64,000 nucleotides of DNA, from the NCBI GenBank assembly GCA_019775845.1, contig JADQAV010000037.1:1-64000 (forward strand). The letters run 5' to 3'. Under the pieces are notes generated by a model. The model did no database searches. It was not told the DNA's origin and saw only the letters and a program-made list of their open reading frames with translations. The DNA comes from Myrmaecium sp. VS I D KN 1. Lineage: Eukaryota; Ascomycota; Dothideomycetes; Valsariales; Valsariaceae. The position numbers were made by a program, and so were the translations under genes. Below, piece by piece: positions 34,301-47,308 of this stretch (within the stretch, counting starts at the first letter, position 1; the number at the start of each line of letters is the position of its first letter).

Positions 34301-37300
34301 ATATGAGCCTTGGTGATTTAGGATCACTAGGCGTCTCCTGCTCCGGCTTCGGCCATGATACTCCTCCATGATCTCTCGAGCAACGGCTTAGCGGAAGCAA
34401 TGTCGCCTGAATTGCTCCGCCTCAAATTTCATTCGTACGTCTTGAGTATGTGGGAGCAGACTCCTTCGCATAGTTTCACACGCTTCCGGTTGTAATGTAT
34501 GTATACTTGGTGTCAGCCGACCCTTGAAGCAGACAACGCCTTGCGGGATTAACAGTTGAGGGGTTTGATGATCGTCATTTTCTGTTACTCGTAAAGGATT
34601 CACCTTTGGGACGAACGATTGCGGTCCGCTCAGTGTTCCCGCAGAATGAGCGGGTCGAGGCGCCTGGCGAGTCAGACAATCCCTGATCCTGCCCAATGCA
34701 ACGGTACCTGGGTTCGCTAGAGCCGTCAACGCGGCGTCGGGAATCCCGGGCCACGTTCCCCGTCTCAAGCCTGTCGACACCATGTCCAGTGTTCTCGCTC
34801 ACGCCCGGTTGCAGAACCGCTGTTCGCGCACCTTGCAACCTCGCAGAAGACAGGCTATCTGGTATTCTTGCTGTCAGACATACTGATAGGACACAGTCAT
34901 TGTCGGTCGACGTCGACCGCGATACCATACGAAAGAAGTTGTGCGGCGCAGCAACTAGCGGATCAAGCTACAAGATTTGCGCCTCAAGGATCGCGTATAC
35001 ACCATAGCAGCCGACAGCGGGCTGGTAATTGGGTGTTAAGCAGTGATCAAGGTCACTGCGTCTGCAATCCACGTACTCAGCATGTTGAAAGGTCTCCTCC
35101 TATCGAGTTCCCATGGCTCGGTGCCATAGCCGTGGGAAGGGCAATGTCATGCCCCCGGGCTTGAGGTTGACATTCATAGCGCCAAACAGGCCAGGAGAAG
35201 CCGCTCTTACCAAAGCAGAACTTTAGCGAGAGCTCAACACATGGGTACCTTCGGCTGCTACAGAATGCCTCCAATGATTTTCTCCAGTACACTCGGCTCG
35301 CAAGGCCGGTGGCTAGCGTACGCGCTGCTTTTGCTGACCGGAGGCATGCGATCGCTGTTCCTACTAATCAATGACTGTCGTTGAACGTTGTTCCTCTCTA
35401 GCAAGACATGCATGAGATCACGCTAAACAACGGCTGGGCTGTGGTGGGGTATGGATACCTGCCCTCCTAGGGCCCGGCAATGAGGATGCCGGAACCGGGC
35501 CTGCCATGGTGTTCGGTTACTCCTGCGATTTGCTCTGGTCGACACCATTGGCCCAGGACTGGCTGCATTCCTAATTTTCTTTGATCGTTCAATTGCGGGT
35601 GTCTGAACCTCCTCATTCCCTGCAAATAATCACTGTATGTCCGCTGCATTCTTCAGTTACCTTGTCACTTTGACGATCTTGCTCCGCCTCCAAGGGCGTG
35701 CCAGGGCATCCACGTCGAGACCTGACGCGTTCCTTGTCTGCCTTCTTCGTCGAGAAGGCAATCGGAAGAGCGGTGTATGCATACTAAGTCAGGAACGGGA
35801 AACCCACTGTTTCAAACGTCCCCGTTGATCTGGCTTCGGGATGCAGCTCATCCACGTCTTTGGAAACGTATGCGGAATCACAGCTTGGCACATTCCCATA
35901 CCAACTCCAGAATAAAGCTCCGAAGCCAACACTAATAACCTTCTTCAAGGGATACACAAGTCGTATAGCGGTCATATGGTCTCCAAGGTCTGGTGAAGCT
36001 GCCAACAAGGGTATAATGATACATTCACGACTATGAGACAGAGCTCTATATCCGAGATTAACACCTATTACTCGTTGAATACGGAGAATTCCTCTTTGTA
36101 CGACATGTCATTCTATGCTCTTCGAATATCCTACATGGGTTATCAAGCCATGGCTGACCGTGATTTGGAAGTATATCAGATCCCATGGGCAACGACAGGC
36201 AGGTACATTGGTTGTGGCTCTGACCATCAAATCTTGCTCCTCCACGCTGAGGAGATTTCGCTCTCGGTACGACTTTGTGTTGCTGGACGAAAGCCGTGTT
36301 CCCAAGAGCATAGGTCAGTCGCGTTCGTTTCAGAGCGCGCACTGCGTTATGGTCCCGAACTTCCCGTGAGTATGCGCTATCTTAGTGCTTTGGAGTTGGA
36401 CTCGTATAAAACGGGCGGCAGATGGAGGGCTCCTCGGGACAGACCTTGCTCGGATACAACCAAAGCTCGACAGGGTGAGCAACTTAAGGCCTGGATGGCA
36501 TCTGGCTGACCCATGTCTGCAGAGACTTCAGCGGAGCAGCCCAGCCAGCGGCATTGCGACCCTTGGCTGTCATCATCTTCGTACGCACCTGCTTCCTCGG
36601 GGTATTTTGTCGTCCGTCTACGAGCAACCGCTCAATGGCCGAGATCGTGGCCCATTCACTGCGCGGTGCACAACTTGCAAGGCTTTAGCCCGGCCCATGC
36701 AGCAACCCTTCAATCAAAAGGTTCCCCAGCAACACCCGCCTCCCCTCCCTCGCACCGGAGTGTCCTTCATCACTTGAGGAACGTTGACAACGACGTTGGC
36801 CTCACGTTCTCCACCACGCGGACATGCTGAGGCGGTCCACATCTCACAGCTGCATGCATGCCTCGCGTCTTGTACCTGTCCTGTGGTACGGTGCCTGCAG
36901 ATAGCAAGTTACCCAAAAGCTTCTCCGTTGTTATTGTAGCACTATCGACCCCTCCTCTGCGGCACTTGGTGAAGGCGGTGAGTTGCCGTTGCAACGAAGC
37001 TGTGGACCTGCTGTGAATGAAGGTGGTAGTGTTGACCCCAGGTTTTTTCATTTCTCCTGCGAACCGCTGATCAAATGCTTCCTAGACTGTTTCTCGGTCC
37101 TTTCCTGCAAGGCGTCGGCAGGAAAGGGGACGCTTTTGACAGCAGGAGAGTACGGCATCAGTCTGAAGCAGTTCACTGCTTGGCGCGGGTACTTGCTTTC
37201 TGCCTGGTGCTACCTTGGACTCGACTGATCCCATGTTCGGGAAAGCTCGCTCGGATTCTCCGTTGAATGCTCATTTCCTCAGTCCTCTTTTCTCTACTCC

Positions 37301-38280
37301 GTCGTTCTTCTAAAGCATTAGGACCCAGTCAAGATTGCCGCCTGTCCGCCATGACGTCTATCCCCATTCTCGTCGACCATCTTCTTTATGTTGTCACGAG
37401 GCGTGTCAGCTCTTCACTACTCGTATGTAGACTCGCACACGGCTGCCCCTGACGCAGCATCAAGCTACGTGGCGCGACCGGTCCTTGAGAAGACATGTAC
37501 TCCTTTGTTCAATGCACGCGGAAGCGTGCGTTCCCATCGATCACGCTCAAGTTCCTTGATCTCTCGTATTCATCTTATAGTGAAGCGGGACAGTTCTTGT
37601 CATACAGGGCTAGAGATCGAAATACGTGTGTGATTGTAGGAGTCCAATGCTCAAGTTGGGCGGTCTCCCAACACAGCAGGGGATGATTCCCACTCACGTT
37701 CTCGAAGGGAAGGAATATGAAGCCCATCGAGGCGCTCCGGGCAGACATTGCTAGCCAAACAGCATCGCACGTTCCGAATGCTGAGAGAGGGGAGAAGACG
37801 CATACCGAGCACGCCATGCGGGGTACCTCACGTCTCACAGGATGCACGTTGCTCGTGCATCTGAAACCCGCACTTGACGAGAACACGGGATAGGCCCGCG
37901 CGGAATCACGAAGCAAAAAACGAAAAGGTCAAAGGTAGGGGTCATAGAGGTGGGCATGAGGGAATTGACCGAAGCTTCGTTCGTCGCTGTACGGTTTGCT
38001 GAGATAGATATGATATGATAACGAACAATCGGTCGATAGGAGGAGAAAGTGAGAACATGAAAGTAAGCACACGCACACGCACGCAAACCCCAACCGTGCA
38101 AGGTAAACCCGAAAACACCAAGAGTCTCTCCTTTCCAATAAACAAAAAGATAAAATAGACGGGGGAAAGACATGAGGGGAGTCCGAGGCATATTCTCCAC
38201 TGCTTCGCAAGTGAGAGTTTGGGATTGGAACGCAGGGTGAGAAGTTAGATAGACGTAAACAGAAGGACGTCTCCGATCCA
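31391..38280. other. gene-poor block of about 6.9 kb
   Basis: Apart from a weak two-exon candidate at 32703-33337, I find no gene. Base composition is balanced, not AT-rich, and open frames are short on all six frames. Some (36033-36509 plus; 35784-36008 minus) have protein-like stretches but no domain, which could mean decayed genes. About 37.7-38.28 kb is the 3' side of snf7. No transposon ends, tRNA or rRNA were recognised. Confidence 0.5.
32703..33337 (-). CDS. candidate two-exon gene or gene relic, 193 aa
   Basis: An ATG at 33337 opens a 29-codon exon (33251-33337). A 53-bp intron follows with a GTATGC donor, a GGCTGACC branch region and an AAG acceptor. Exon two (32703-33197) is open for 165 codons, and the join is in phase. 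The text after the join (CGEGYVRSLVAEERVQVIER, then GRTYNPVEF..., then MPNHEE) faintly recalls the N-terminus of LaeA-like methyltransferases (GRTYHxY...PNDExE), but the SAM-binding glycine motif is absent downstream. It may be a truncated relic or an unrelated small gene. The call rests on frame and splice logic only. Confidence 0.33.
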
Positions 38281-39260
38281 CTACATAGCCATCTCCTCTT
38301 GCAGCTTCCGAAGCTCCGCTTCCTCGTCGTCCTCTTCTTCCACTCTCGCGGGTGCCTTGCCTTTGACTGATTTTCGAGCGCGTCAGCTTCACGTATCCCG
38401 ACGGACCGAAGGGGTACGGGGCAAAGAGAGGGTTTGGACTTACTCTCTCCAGTAGCAACCTGTGGTAACCGGTCGCTGACGGGTACCGTGCCCGTCTTGA
38501 GCAGGTTCTTGTCGAGCTCCTCCTGCTGGAGCTCCGCGAGCTCCTCGTCCAGCTCGTCCTCGTCCATGACCTGTGCGCCGACGGACTGCGTGATCGCCTC
38601 GCCAATCTCTTCGCCGATGGCGTGTTGCTCCTGGAGCTCCGCCCTGAAGACATGATATCAGTCGCCATCATCTTGAGTGCAAGTCCAAACCTCGCCGTCT
38701 CTGCAGCTAAGCCAGATATGGGGAGGGTCGGTGTATATACTGACATTGTCTGGTCCACCTTGTCGATCGTGAGGCCACCGTGGATCTGCTTCATGGCGGC
38801 GGAGGCATTCTTCATGGCCTCCAAGGTCTCCTTGTTGATATTGGCGGTCTCGATGGAATATATCTCACGCTCAAGCGTCATGATCTGAGCCGAGGTCTGT
38901 TCCAGCGAGTGTTCGTATTGCTTTTTCCTCCGCAGGGCGGCCTTGGCAGCTATCAAGATCTGTCAGCGTTCCCTTCTGTAGCACAGCCAGGCGTACTTTG
39001 TAGAGATCTGCCATGGCTTTGGCGAACCACCCAGCTCCCCTTCTCCTCGCACCAACATTTCACAGTGACAACATACCGTTCTTGTTCGTGGCGACGTTCT
39101 TCCGCGCGATCGCATCCTGCTCGTCCATCTGCAGCTGCAGATGCTTCTCGCGCTTCGACAGCATCTCCAGCTGGGCTCGGAGCTGCAAGATCGCGTTCTT
39201 CGGCGCATCCTTCTTCTTCGCGGCACCGCCACCGAACCAACCGAGGCCCCAGCCTGACAT
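38281..39260 (-). CDS. snf7: ESCRT-III subunit Snf7/Vps32
   Basis: Exons 39077-39260, 38745-38949, 38444-38643 and 38281-38366 give 224 aa, the usual length. The basic N-terminal helix begins MSGWGLGWFGG and continues KNAILQLRAQLEMLSKREKH. The core reads KNAAKAALRRKKQYEHSLEQ, ...HGGLTIDKVDQTMAELQEQH, AIGEEIGEAI. The acidic C-terminus ends ELRKLQEEMAM, which resembles a MIT-interacting motif for Vps4. Snf7 polymerises on endosomal membranes to bud and cut multivesicular-body vesicles; in fungi it also helps activate the Rim101/PacC pH pathway. It shares a 720-bp divergent promoter with ten1. Confidence 0.95.
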
Positions 39261-39980
39261 GGTTGCGGCCGTCTGCGGGAGAGAGAAACGGAGGTGCCCG
39301 GAGTCTGGTGTCGGGCACGGGCGTAACGAAAGCTGAGCCCGGGATCAGAAGCCTCGCCGGTTTATGACGGGAGTTTGCCTGGGCGTGTGTGTTGATGCCT
39401 GGGCGGTGGATATGGAATGTTCCAGCGAGGCGACGTGGGGGTTGAGTCGGCGCTGGCTGAGGATCGTGCAGAGGGTTGCGAGCGTAGGTCTTGCCTCCGG
39501 AGGGCCAACAGCGGAGAGTGAAGGCGGAAGTGTGGGCGAGGGGGTCGGGGATGGCGAGAGCGAAGGCGTGGCAGCAGTATGGAAGAGACGGTGGTGGTGG
39601 ATGTTGTATCGCGGAGAAGATGCCTGACGGCGGTGGTGAGGGATGATGTCGATCAGCCTGCGGCGCATGGAGGAGGGCGCTAGCATATCATGTGGCCCGT
39701 GCATGCTTCCATCTACCACCACTCCGTACTTACGGAGTTATGAGATGTCGTAAGCAGGGCTAATGTTAACCATACGGTAGGTTACCTACTGAAACGTCTT
39801 ATTCACGACTCACTTTACTGCACTTCCTCGACACTGCGGTAGTACATATAAACAGGAGATCGACTTCTGCCGGCCGCTCCTCTCTCACGTTGACCTCTCG
39901 GGACCAAACAGCATCGTATCCCACCAATCCGTTGACACATATCCAAAGCTCCTCATGTACAGACCTCAACGCCACAAGCA
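39261..39980. promoter_or_regulatory. bidirectional promoter, snf7 and ten1
   Basis: 720 bp between divergent start codons. It contains an 8-bp perfect inverted repeat (39721-39738). No exon is seen. Confidence 0.6.
39721..39738. repeat. inverted repeat in divergent promoter
   Basis: ACTCCGTA, a CT spacer, then TACGGAGT form a perfect 8-bp inverted repeat with a 2-base centre. Related GGAGTACCTAC words also occur at about 46853 and 59643. It could be a dimeric regulator site or a footprint of an excised element. Confidence 0.5.
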
Positions 39981-40484
39981 ATGTCCTACGGCCCTCCAGC
40001 AAGCCGCCTGATCTTCCTCACCGACCTCCCGCACCAGCAATCGGGAGACAAGGTCCGCTTTCTAGGATGGTAAGCCGACCGAATTTCCCTCTCCTCAGCC
40101 TTCTCCCATCACTTCCTCCCCCAAAATCCAAAGCCAGCTCCTCACCCCCCATCCCCCCCTCTCCATAGTGTACAAGCCTACGAGCCCACAACCGCAACCC
40201 TAATCCTCGCGCACGCCTACCCAGCATCCGTCCATCCTCCCGTCCAGGCGCGGGTGGATGCCCGGCTCGTGCTCGAAGCCGTCCGCGCGACGGATTTGGA
40301 CGTCGGCGCGTGGGTGAACGTCATCGGGTATGCGGGCGCGGTCGGCGTTGCGGATGGCGTGGTGCAGGTGCGGGTCCAGGCGGTGTTGGTGTGGGAGGCG
40401 CGGGGGCTGAGGCTGGATGAGTATGAGAGTGCGCTGAGCGAGAGGCGGAGGGCGGAGGCGCGTGGGGGTGCGATGGCGCGGTGA
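39981..40484 (+). CDS. ten1: CST telomere-capping subunit Ten1
   Basis: Exons 39981-40069 and 40169-40484 give 134 aa, a usual Ten1 size. The frame reads MSYGPPASRLIFLTDLP, GDKVRFLGC (across the intron), YEPTTATLILAHAYP, ARVDARLVLEAV, VGAWVNVIGY and VQVRVQAVLVWEARGL, then a C-terminal helix LDEYESALSERR. This is the OB-fold order of fungal Ten1: a basic first strand (DKVRFLG), a WVNVIGY strand and a VQAV(L)xW strand. Ten1 pairs with Stn1 on single-stranded telomeric DNA and recruits polymerase alpha-primase. Identification is from the family pattern. Confidence 0.85.
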
Positions 40485-41296
40485 GGGTAGATGTCGTTGT
40501 TTGTATGAGCGGATGGCTCGGCCTTGGGGAGAGCTTTGGATGTGTATTTTGTAGTCTGTGTTATCTTCAGCGCTCTCATTTTATCCGCATGGTGAAGCGC
40601 CAGCAGCGTCCTCAGCTCATCTTTGACTCTATATAGAGTATGATCACGGCACTTGGATATTACTGGTTCAGTAGAGGTGCATTATTATCCTCTCTATCCC
40701 CTCCGCATCATGTCGCACAACCTCATCGGTATGTACATCCAAAGCGTGGAAAAACTCCAACCAGATTACGCGTGGACGCCAGTACCATCAAACAACCTCT
40801 ACAACGTATGCGTTAAAAGCAAGCCCTCGATGTCAGCTAACAACCCACCCCCCATCAAAGGGAGCGAGGGGAAAAAAAGGTCCTGATATAATGCCAGAAG
40901 AAAAGATGAGAACAGATAATGAGAAAGACATGATAACCGCATGCTTGAAGGCAAAGACAAAGTCCCAGGCAAGAGGAGTAACTACGTATGCGAGAAGACA
41001 GAAAAGCAAGGTGAAGGGGGAAAGCCGTAGCTCTGCGGTGCCCCAAGTGAAATGATGCTGCTGACATATACACCACAAGACAATTCGACTCCTGAACGCC
41101 GGCGAATTGAAGAGAAGAAAAGGGGGGAGAAGAAACAGAAACAAAGCGCTTTTATACCGGTGGATATATGTCGAGCCAACCCTCCCACCCATGCGGTCCG
41201 ATCGTCGTCGACCCCGTAATCCCAAAAGTGAAATACGATAAACCGTGAAAAGTCGTGAATCCTGTATGTCATTACCACGTCCCGATCCCGCTCAGA
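40485..41296. other. convergent 3' region of ten1 and fhl1
   Basis: About 810 bp between converging genes, presumably two 3' UTRs and terminators. No gene is seen. It is A/G-rich near 40855-40950. Confidence 0.5.
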
Positions 41297-44200
41297 TCAC
41301 GCGGATGACGCTTCGATCTTCGCCTTCTTCGCCTCCGCTTCGTCCTGCTCCGAAGCTTCTTCGGCCGCTCGTTTCACGCCCGCTACTGCCAGTGGAGGTG
41401 TGCTGGGCTTTGTGATCTGCCCTGCGCTGGGTGCTGGTCCGGGGACTGCGCTAGTCACCGCAGGGCTCGCCGGTCCGCTGGCAGCGGGCGTGGCCGCTGG
41501 CGTAATGTTTGCCGGGGTCAAGGGCTCGACTGGAGGAGCGATGGGTGTGCCCGGTTGCGAAGAATGAGTTGGACCGGTGGCGTGCGTTGCTGTCGCTGGT
41601 GCCTGACCCGCAGGAGGTTGTCCTGAAGTCTGAGCGGCATTTGGCGTTGGACCAAGGCTTTGGGGAGCTACTGGGACAGGTGGTACAGGAGCTGTAGGGG
41701 CTTTTTGCGACGGTTGAAGTACATGCGGGGATGTAGGGTTAGATACTTGAAGCGTTGGAGGGGCAGGTTGCTGAGGCGGAGTCGGGGTGGGAGGAAAAGC
41801 AGCGGATTGCGCAGGTTGGGGATATGGATGCTGGGTGACGGGGAGAGGAGCCGGACGTCCTTGCACTGGTCCTTGCATGGCAGGCGGTTGCGGCGCAACA
41901 GATTGTTGCGGTACCTGTGAAGGCGGCGCTGACTGCTGGTATCCAGGTTGCGGCCGGTACTGCGAATGCTGCCCATGCTGGTCGTACACGGGTGCGCCAG
42001 GAGGCACCTGCGACGGGCCGCCGACTTGTGGTCCAGCTGAATTCGATGAACCAGGGGCCGGCCCGGGAGCAGGCTGAGAGACTGGGCTTGCTGCTTCCGC
42101 AGTCCGAGCAGCTGCTGTTGTAGCCACCTCTGCCACAGTCTTCCTTTCTGCCGCTGTGTCCTCGCTTTTCTTCTCCCCTTCAAAACGCTCGGGTTGCTTC
42201 CCCGAATCGCCCCCTGTCGCCGCTGGCTGTTCCGGTTTGCTCGTCGAGCTGTTCACGCCGGAGTTGCTAAGCTGTGTGCTTGCCAGCCAGGGCTTGAGAC
42301 ATTCTATGACTGCCACTTCATCGCTGGGCGGCGGGCCTGCGTTCACGAAGCGTTCCGGGTAGAACACACGAGCGATGGCATTCGTCACTTGACGCTGAGC
42401 ATTTGCTTTATCGCCTTGTGAGTGCTCTATGAAGATCTCTTTGAACGTCTCGAGGGAGGAGGCCAGCCTCGGGGTCATCTGTGGCGCAGGTGCGTTCAAC
42501 TGATGTGCGGGCTGCGTTGGTCCCGGAGGGGCCGCTGCATGTACCTGGCGAAGAGGGTGTTGCGGAGGAGGGCCGGCATTATGGTGAGGGTGAGCAGCGT
42601 AAGGAGAGGCTGAAGGTGGGCCATTTTCAGCAGGAGCATACGGCGATGGTTTGGTCGCTGGTGGCTGTCCGTAGGGAGAAGAGACTGGGGCAGGTGGACC
42701 AGGCTGTCCTGCAGGCCGAGTCGCATATGGAGAAGAGTAAGGGGAAGAGTACGGAGAAGATACCGCCGCCGGAGCGGGCTGATTCTGACCTGTGGCACCC
42801 GCCAAGCTGGGCGGTAATCGTGCTGGAATGACGGGTCCAGCTGGAGGGGGATGAGCATAAGGGGGCGGAGGATGTGGGTGATGTGGATAATGACCGCCTG
42901 GAGGAAGTCCATGGGGGGGATATGGGTAATGTTGCCCGGGCGCCATGTGCGGAGGATAGTAGGCCGGTCTTTGTGGAGTTGGCGGTTGTGGTGGAGGAGT
43001 AGCTTTTCTTCGCCGTTCCTTTTCAATGGAAACGTTCGGATTGATCGCCCACATCCACCCCTTGCCCTCTTTCTCGGTCTTTCGAAACGCATCGTGCTGT
43101 CCAAGATTATGCCGGACACTACTTTGCCAACCATTCGTGCTGACCTTGAACTTGTAGTAAGGATACTTGCGCTCGATGGCACTGTAGATCTGTTGGAGGT
43201 TCATAGCGCCAGTGGGAGAATTCGAGATAGCTTCGTGGATGAGCACAACGTAATTGGCCGCAGGCCTTTGCAGCTGCTCTTCGGTGTAATCGGACTCCTT
43301 CATCTCGGGGGATGGTGAACGAGGGGGTTTGATGGTTTTCGGGGGTTTCTTTTCGCCTGTGGTAGCTAGTCCATTGCCGTTTTCGCTGTATAATCGTCAG
43401 ACTTATCGTATAGTCGACCAGTACGGTTCCAAATACTGACCCTGGAGTCCCTTCGCTCTCCTTGTCCCTGCCATCACCATCACCGCCCTCTCCGCCTTCG
43501 GAGTCCTTCCGTGGCCGTGGGGGTTTGACTTTCGAAGGTGGCTGAGGAAGCTGGGAAGGATCAATTCCCAACTTTCTCGCCTTTTCGGCATCCTTTTGCT
43601 GACGGATAAGAGCAGCCTTTTCACGTTTTGACATAAGACCATCCTTTGGAGGACGACCAGGGCCTTTCCGCTTCGGGATTATCGTACCGATAGGAAGGCC
43701 CAGTCTGGCAGCCTCTTCCGGGGTAAGCATTGTACCTTCGCGTGATTGGGAAATATCCTTGAGTTTCTCCTTTGGCGGAGGTGCGGGGGTCTCGGAACTC
43801 TCCTTGGGTAATGAAGATTCTTTGGGCTCTTCCTTGACTTGGGCTTCTGCGGCTTCAGGTGTAGCTGTTTGCTTGTTAACCTTTCCATGAGTCTCTTTCA
43901 CCGGCTCTGGCTCCTGTGCCTTCTCTTTCTCTTTCTCCTTATCCTTCTCTTTCTCCTTTTCCTTCTTCTCCTGCTCCCTCTCCTTCTCTTTCTCCTTCTT
44001 CGCCTTCTCTCTCTCCTCTTCAACCTTCTCCCTCTCCCTTTCGTTCTCCCTCTCTTTCTCTTTGGCCCTCTCCTTCAGCTGATCCTTCTTCGCTTTCTCC
44101 TTCTCCTTCGCTGCTGCTTTACTGGGAGTCTTCGACGGCGCCTTCGCTGATTTCTCCGACCGCTTCTCGGCCTGACGAGCTTCGAGCTGCGCAGACTTCA

Positions 44201-46139
44201 GTTCCCGCAGCCGCGCTTCTTCCCTTTCCCGACGTTCACGTTCCCTGCGCTCCTTCTTCTTCTTCTTTTTGTCCTTCGTTGACTTTTCCGGTCGCTCTGG
44301 CCGTTCCGGTTGCCTGGGCGGTTCTTTTACCTTGAGCTTGAGTTTCAGTTTCTTTGGCTTGGGTTCCGGAGTAACCTCGCGTTCATCTTCCTCCTCTTCA
44401 TCCAGCAGATCCGAATCGTAATCGTTGTTGAATGTCCAGTAGTGGTTTGAGACTTGTTCCATCTCCGAATCACTATCCTCTGACATGATGATGCTCTCAC
44501 CCCGTCCGTCCTCGAAGTTGAAGCTCATCTTGCCGCTTATGCTGCCCTCGGAGTCAAGGGCATCTTCATCTTCGCTGAGAGGAGCATTCGGGAGTAGAAA
44601 GGTTATGGTGACGCCACCAATCTGGATTTTGCTCTTGTCCTGCAGAGGTACGACTTGGTTCGGACCATAATGCACATCTTCACAGAAGACACCGTTCCTT
44701 CCGAGAACTCTCAGCTGGAAATGGTTCTCTTCGAAGTTATACTCAATCCTAGCATGCTTCCTCGATATACCCTTGTGCCCGATCGGCACCCCAGCAGCAG
44801 CCGCAGGTGGATGAATCGGGATAAGAGGACATTGATGCGGATCAGGCAATAGCTTCGACATGTCAGTGCCGCCCAGGCCCGTCATTCCCGGTAGAGATTC
44901 CATGGCTAGAGCGTTATAATCCGTGTGCGTATTCCATTGATTCAGGCTTTTCTGGGAATGCAAATGAGAAGATGAACTGTTTGACTTGTTGGAACGATGG
45001 CTCTTCTTCCGTCGAACAGGATCAGCACTTATGTGGTAATCCTCCATTCCGACAATACCTCCGCTTTCACTTAGATGGCTACGACAAGCGTTGATGGCTC
45101 CATCGAGCTTCTTCTTAGGGGTCGGGGTCGACGGTGCTTCACCAGCCTCGGACGGAGCCTTTGATTTCCCCTCTGCCTCCTCCTGCGCCTTCATCTCTCT
45201 TTGCATCGCTATGCGCGCCGCGCGCATATCTCGGCCAATCTCCACAGAATAGGTAGTCATGTAGAATTCGCCATCATCGAACTGTAGCTTCGCGAATGCG
45301 GAGATACGGCTCGCAGCCTGAAGAGAAGCGGGAGTCTGTTGTTGAAAAGGATCCGACAGCGGCATATCCATCGCCATAGAGGACGTACCCAGGCCAGCGT
45401 TATATATGGCTGCGTTGGCGGTTCCAGGAGTGAGAAACTGACCATTGCTCAGAAAAGGGTTAGACAGAGGAGCAGTCGCAAGAGAGACGGGTGGTAGCAA
45501 TTCCGCCGAAGGGAAAGCCATCGCATCCAAGGGCGTTGCGGTGTCGAAGGACACTGAAGGAGTTAAGGAAGGCACACCCTCTGCGAGGGTTGATTCGGGC
45601 GGCGGTTGGCTAAACACATCGACGTCCGTCGGCACGTCCACGTGGTTGGCCTGAGAAGGGGGTTCGGTGCCAGGTTTCCCCCCTGTCTCCTCCAGATTAT
45701 CCAAGGCCGACACCGGATCGTTCGTTGGATTCCCGGCCTCAGTATTGGCGTGCGCAGGTTCGCTTTCCGGCGACTGCGCCGGGGCAGTTTGACTCTCATG
45801 CTTGGCGACGTCGGATGCGCCGCTCACGCCGCCCGCCTCGGTGCCGGGGACCGTCCTTTCCTCGCCGTGCGCGGGCGTTGATCCTCCTTGGGAGGCAGGC
45901 ACAACCTCCTCTTGGGCACCAGAGGCATCGTCGGCATGCGACTCGGCCGGGGGCGGGTCGGCTGGTGGTGAAGCGGTCGCACCCATGAGCATGCTCGCGC
46001 TCTCGGTCATGTCCGCATCTTGCGCAACGGTCGACGGGGGCGATCTCTGGGGCGTAACGACTGGAATGGGCGAGGGTATGGGAGGATCGCAGGTAGGGCG
46101 CGCCAGCGGGTGTGGAGAGGCAGTGGCGGAGCGTCGCAT
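41297..46139 (-). CDS. fhl1: FHA and forkhead transcription factor, Fhl1 type
   Basis: Exons 43441-46139 and 41297-43385 are joined by a 55-bp intron (GTCAGT donor, CTGAC branch, TACAG acceptor) into 1595 aa. An FHA domain lies at about 430-520 (GVPIGHKGISRKHARIEY, LRVLGRNGVFCED, IQIGGVTITFLL). Then comes a long Lys/Glu-rich segment (about 590-770). The forkhead domain is at about 930-1025 (PAANYVVLIHEAI, YYKFKVSTNGWQSSVRHNL, GWMWAINP). The C-terminal 570 residues are Pro/Gln/Ala-rich. FHA plus forkhead in this order is the hallmark of Fhl1, which controls ribosomal protein genes in yeast with an Ifh1-type partner. The protein is much longer than yeast Fhl1 because of the low-complexity ends. 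The ATG at 46139 is the most upstream; an internal MTES start is also possible. Confidence 0.9.
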
Positions 46140-47308
46140 GCATCCGAGAGATCACTGTGAACGTCGGATCCCGGTCTTGAAGTTCTCGGGCGGGTTGGAG
46201 GAGAAGGCCGCTGGTGGAGCCCGGCACTAACTTAGTACCTCAGGCACTTTTGGCCCTATCAAAGGCGGTGAAGGGCCCTTGAACGGGAACCAGGCTGGAC
46301 TGGTGGTCAATGCGCGAGGACTCTGGCTCCTCTTGGCACGTTACTGCAGGTTCACTTCCACTCCCAGACCACCAAGCAGTCCATGTCGACGATGACCGGT
46401 TCACCACGATCCATACTCCTACATATATACGTCTTGATCCGTATAGAGTAGTGGTGTATGAATGTACATCCAGAAGAGAAAACAAGCAGGAGAAAAGCAG
46501 CTCGATAGGCTTCTGCCATTTGATATATCAGACCAATTCCGACCGCGTAGATCTACTCCCAACAGTACATCAAGGAGCCTACTCCCTAAAACCTTACCTG
46601 CTATACCTACCGTAATCTTTCCAAAGCTATTATTTTCATTTTATCTGTTTGTATCACCTCTATTACTACACAAGGGCCTTCGTGTGCTCGAACGTGCAGA
46701 GCATGGGCTCGGCCCACCTGAGGCCATTTGCCTGGAAATGCTGCTGCGCATGTTATGAACCCGTGGTCGCATATACCCAGGCGGATTAGGTCACTCATGT
46801 AAGTGGATCTGGATGCCTATCCTAGAGTACACGGCGGTATTCGGTACTGGCGGAGTACCTACACCCCCTTTGCAAGGCCGACGGTTAGCTTACGCCATGC
46901 ATGTGGCTTGAGATCCTGGTTTACACGAATCAGAAGCTGCCCCGAGGTCGATTATTCTTTGGAAGAAGACGTGCATGAAGGAGCGCTAACCACCGGCTGC
47001 GCAAAGGGGGTGTAAAGGTAAGGTACATGGAAAGCATCGTCTCGCCAAGCCGCTAGTTATCCATCCTCTTCGCATCTCCCTCCTCGCCTACCTACAAGCT
47101 TATATCTACATACACCACTACCTAACGTGCTTACCTACATACATATATGTCTAGCATATTCAACCGGTTGTATGCCACAGTATCAATAATCAAACCCTAC
47201 ATGAGCATCCTCGCGTACGCATACGCGTAATATTGAACAAGAAGGAGAAGAGGGAGAAGAGCATACAGGATATCACATCCACAAGCGTGTTCCGAGGTCC
47301 AGTTCACC
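46140..47308. other. divergent promoter region, fhl1 and oxygenase
   Basis: About 1.17 kb, AT-richer than the flanking coding DNA, with TACATA-type runs at about 47095-47150. No gene supported. Confidence 0.5.

Noticed and set aside
36033-36509. Plus-strand 158-aa frame in the gene-poor block
   Set aside because: ATG start and length are fair, but there is no domain, no intron partner and equally long antisense frames; left as a possible relic only.
43910-44310. CTTCTC-rich tract that could be read as a simple repeat
   Set aside because: It is the coding strand complement of the Lys/Glu-rich segment of the Fhl1-type protein.
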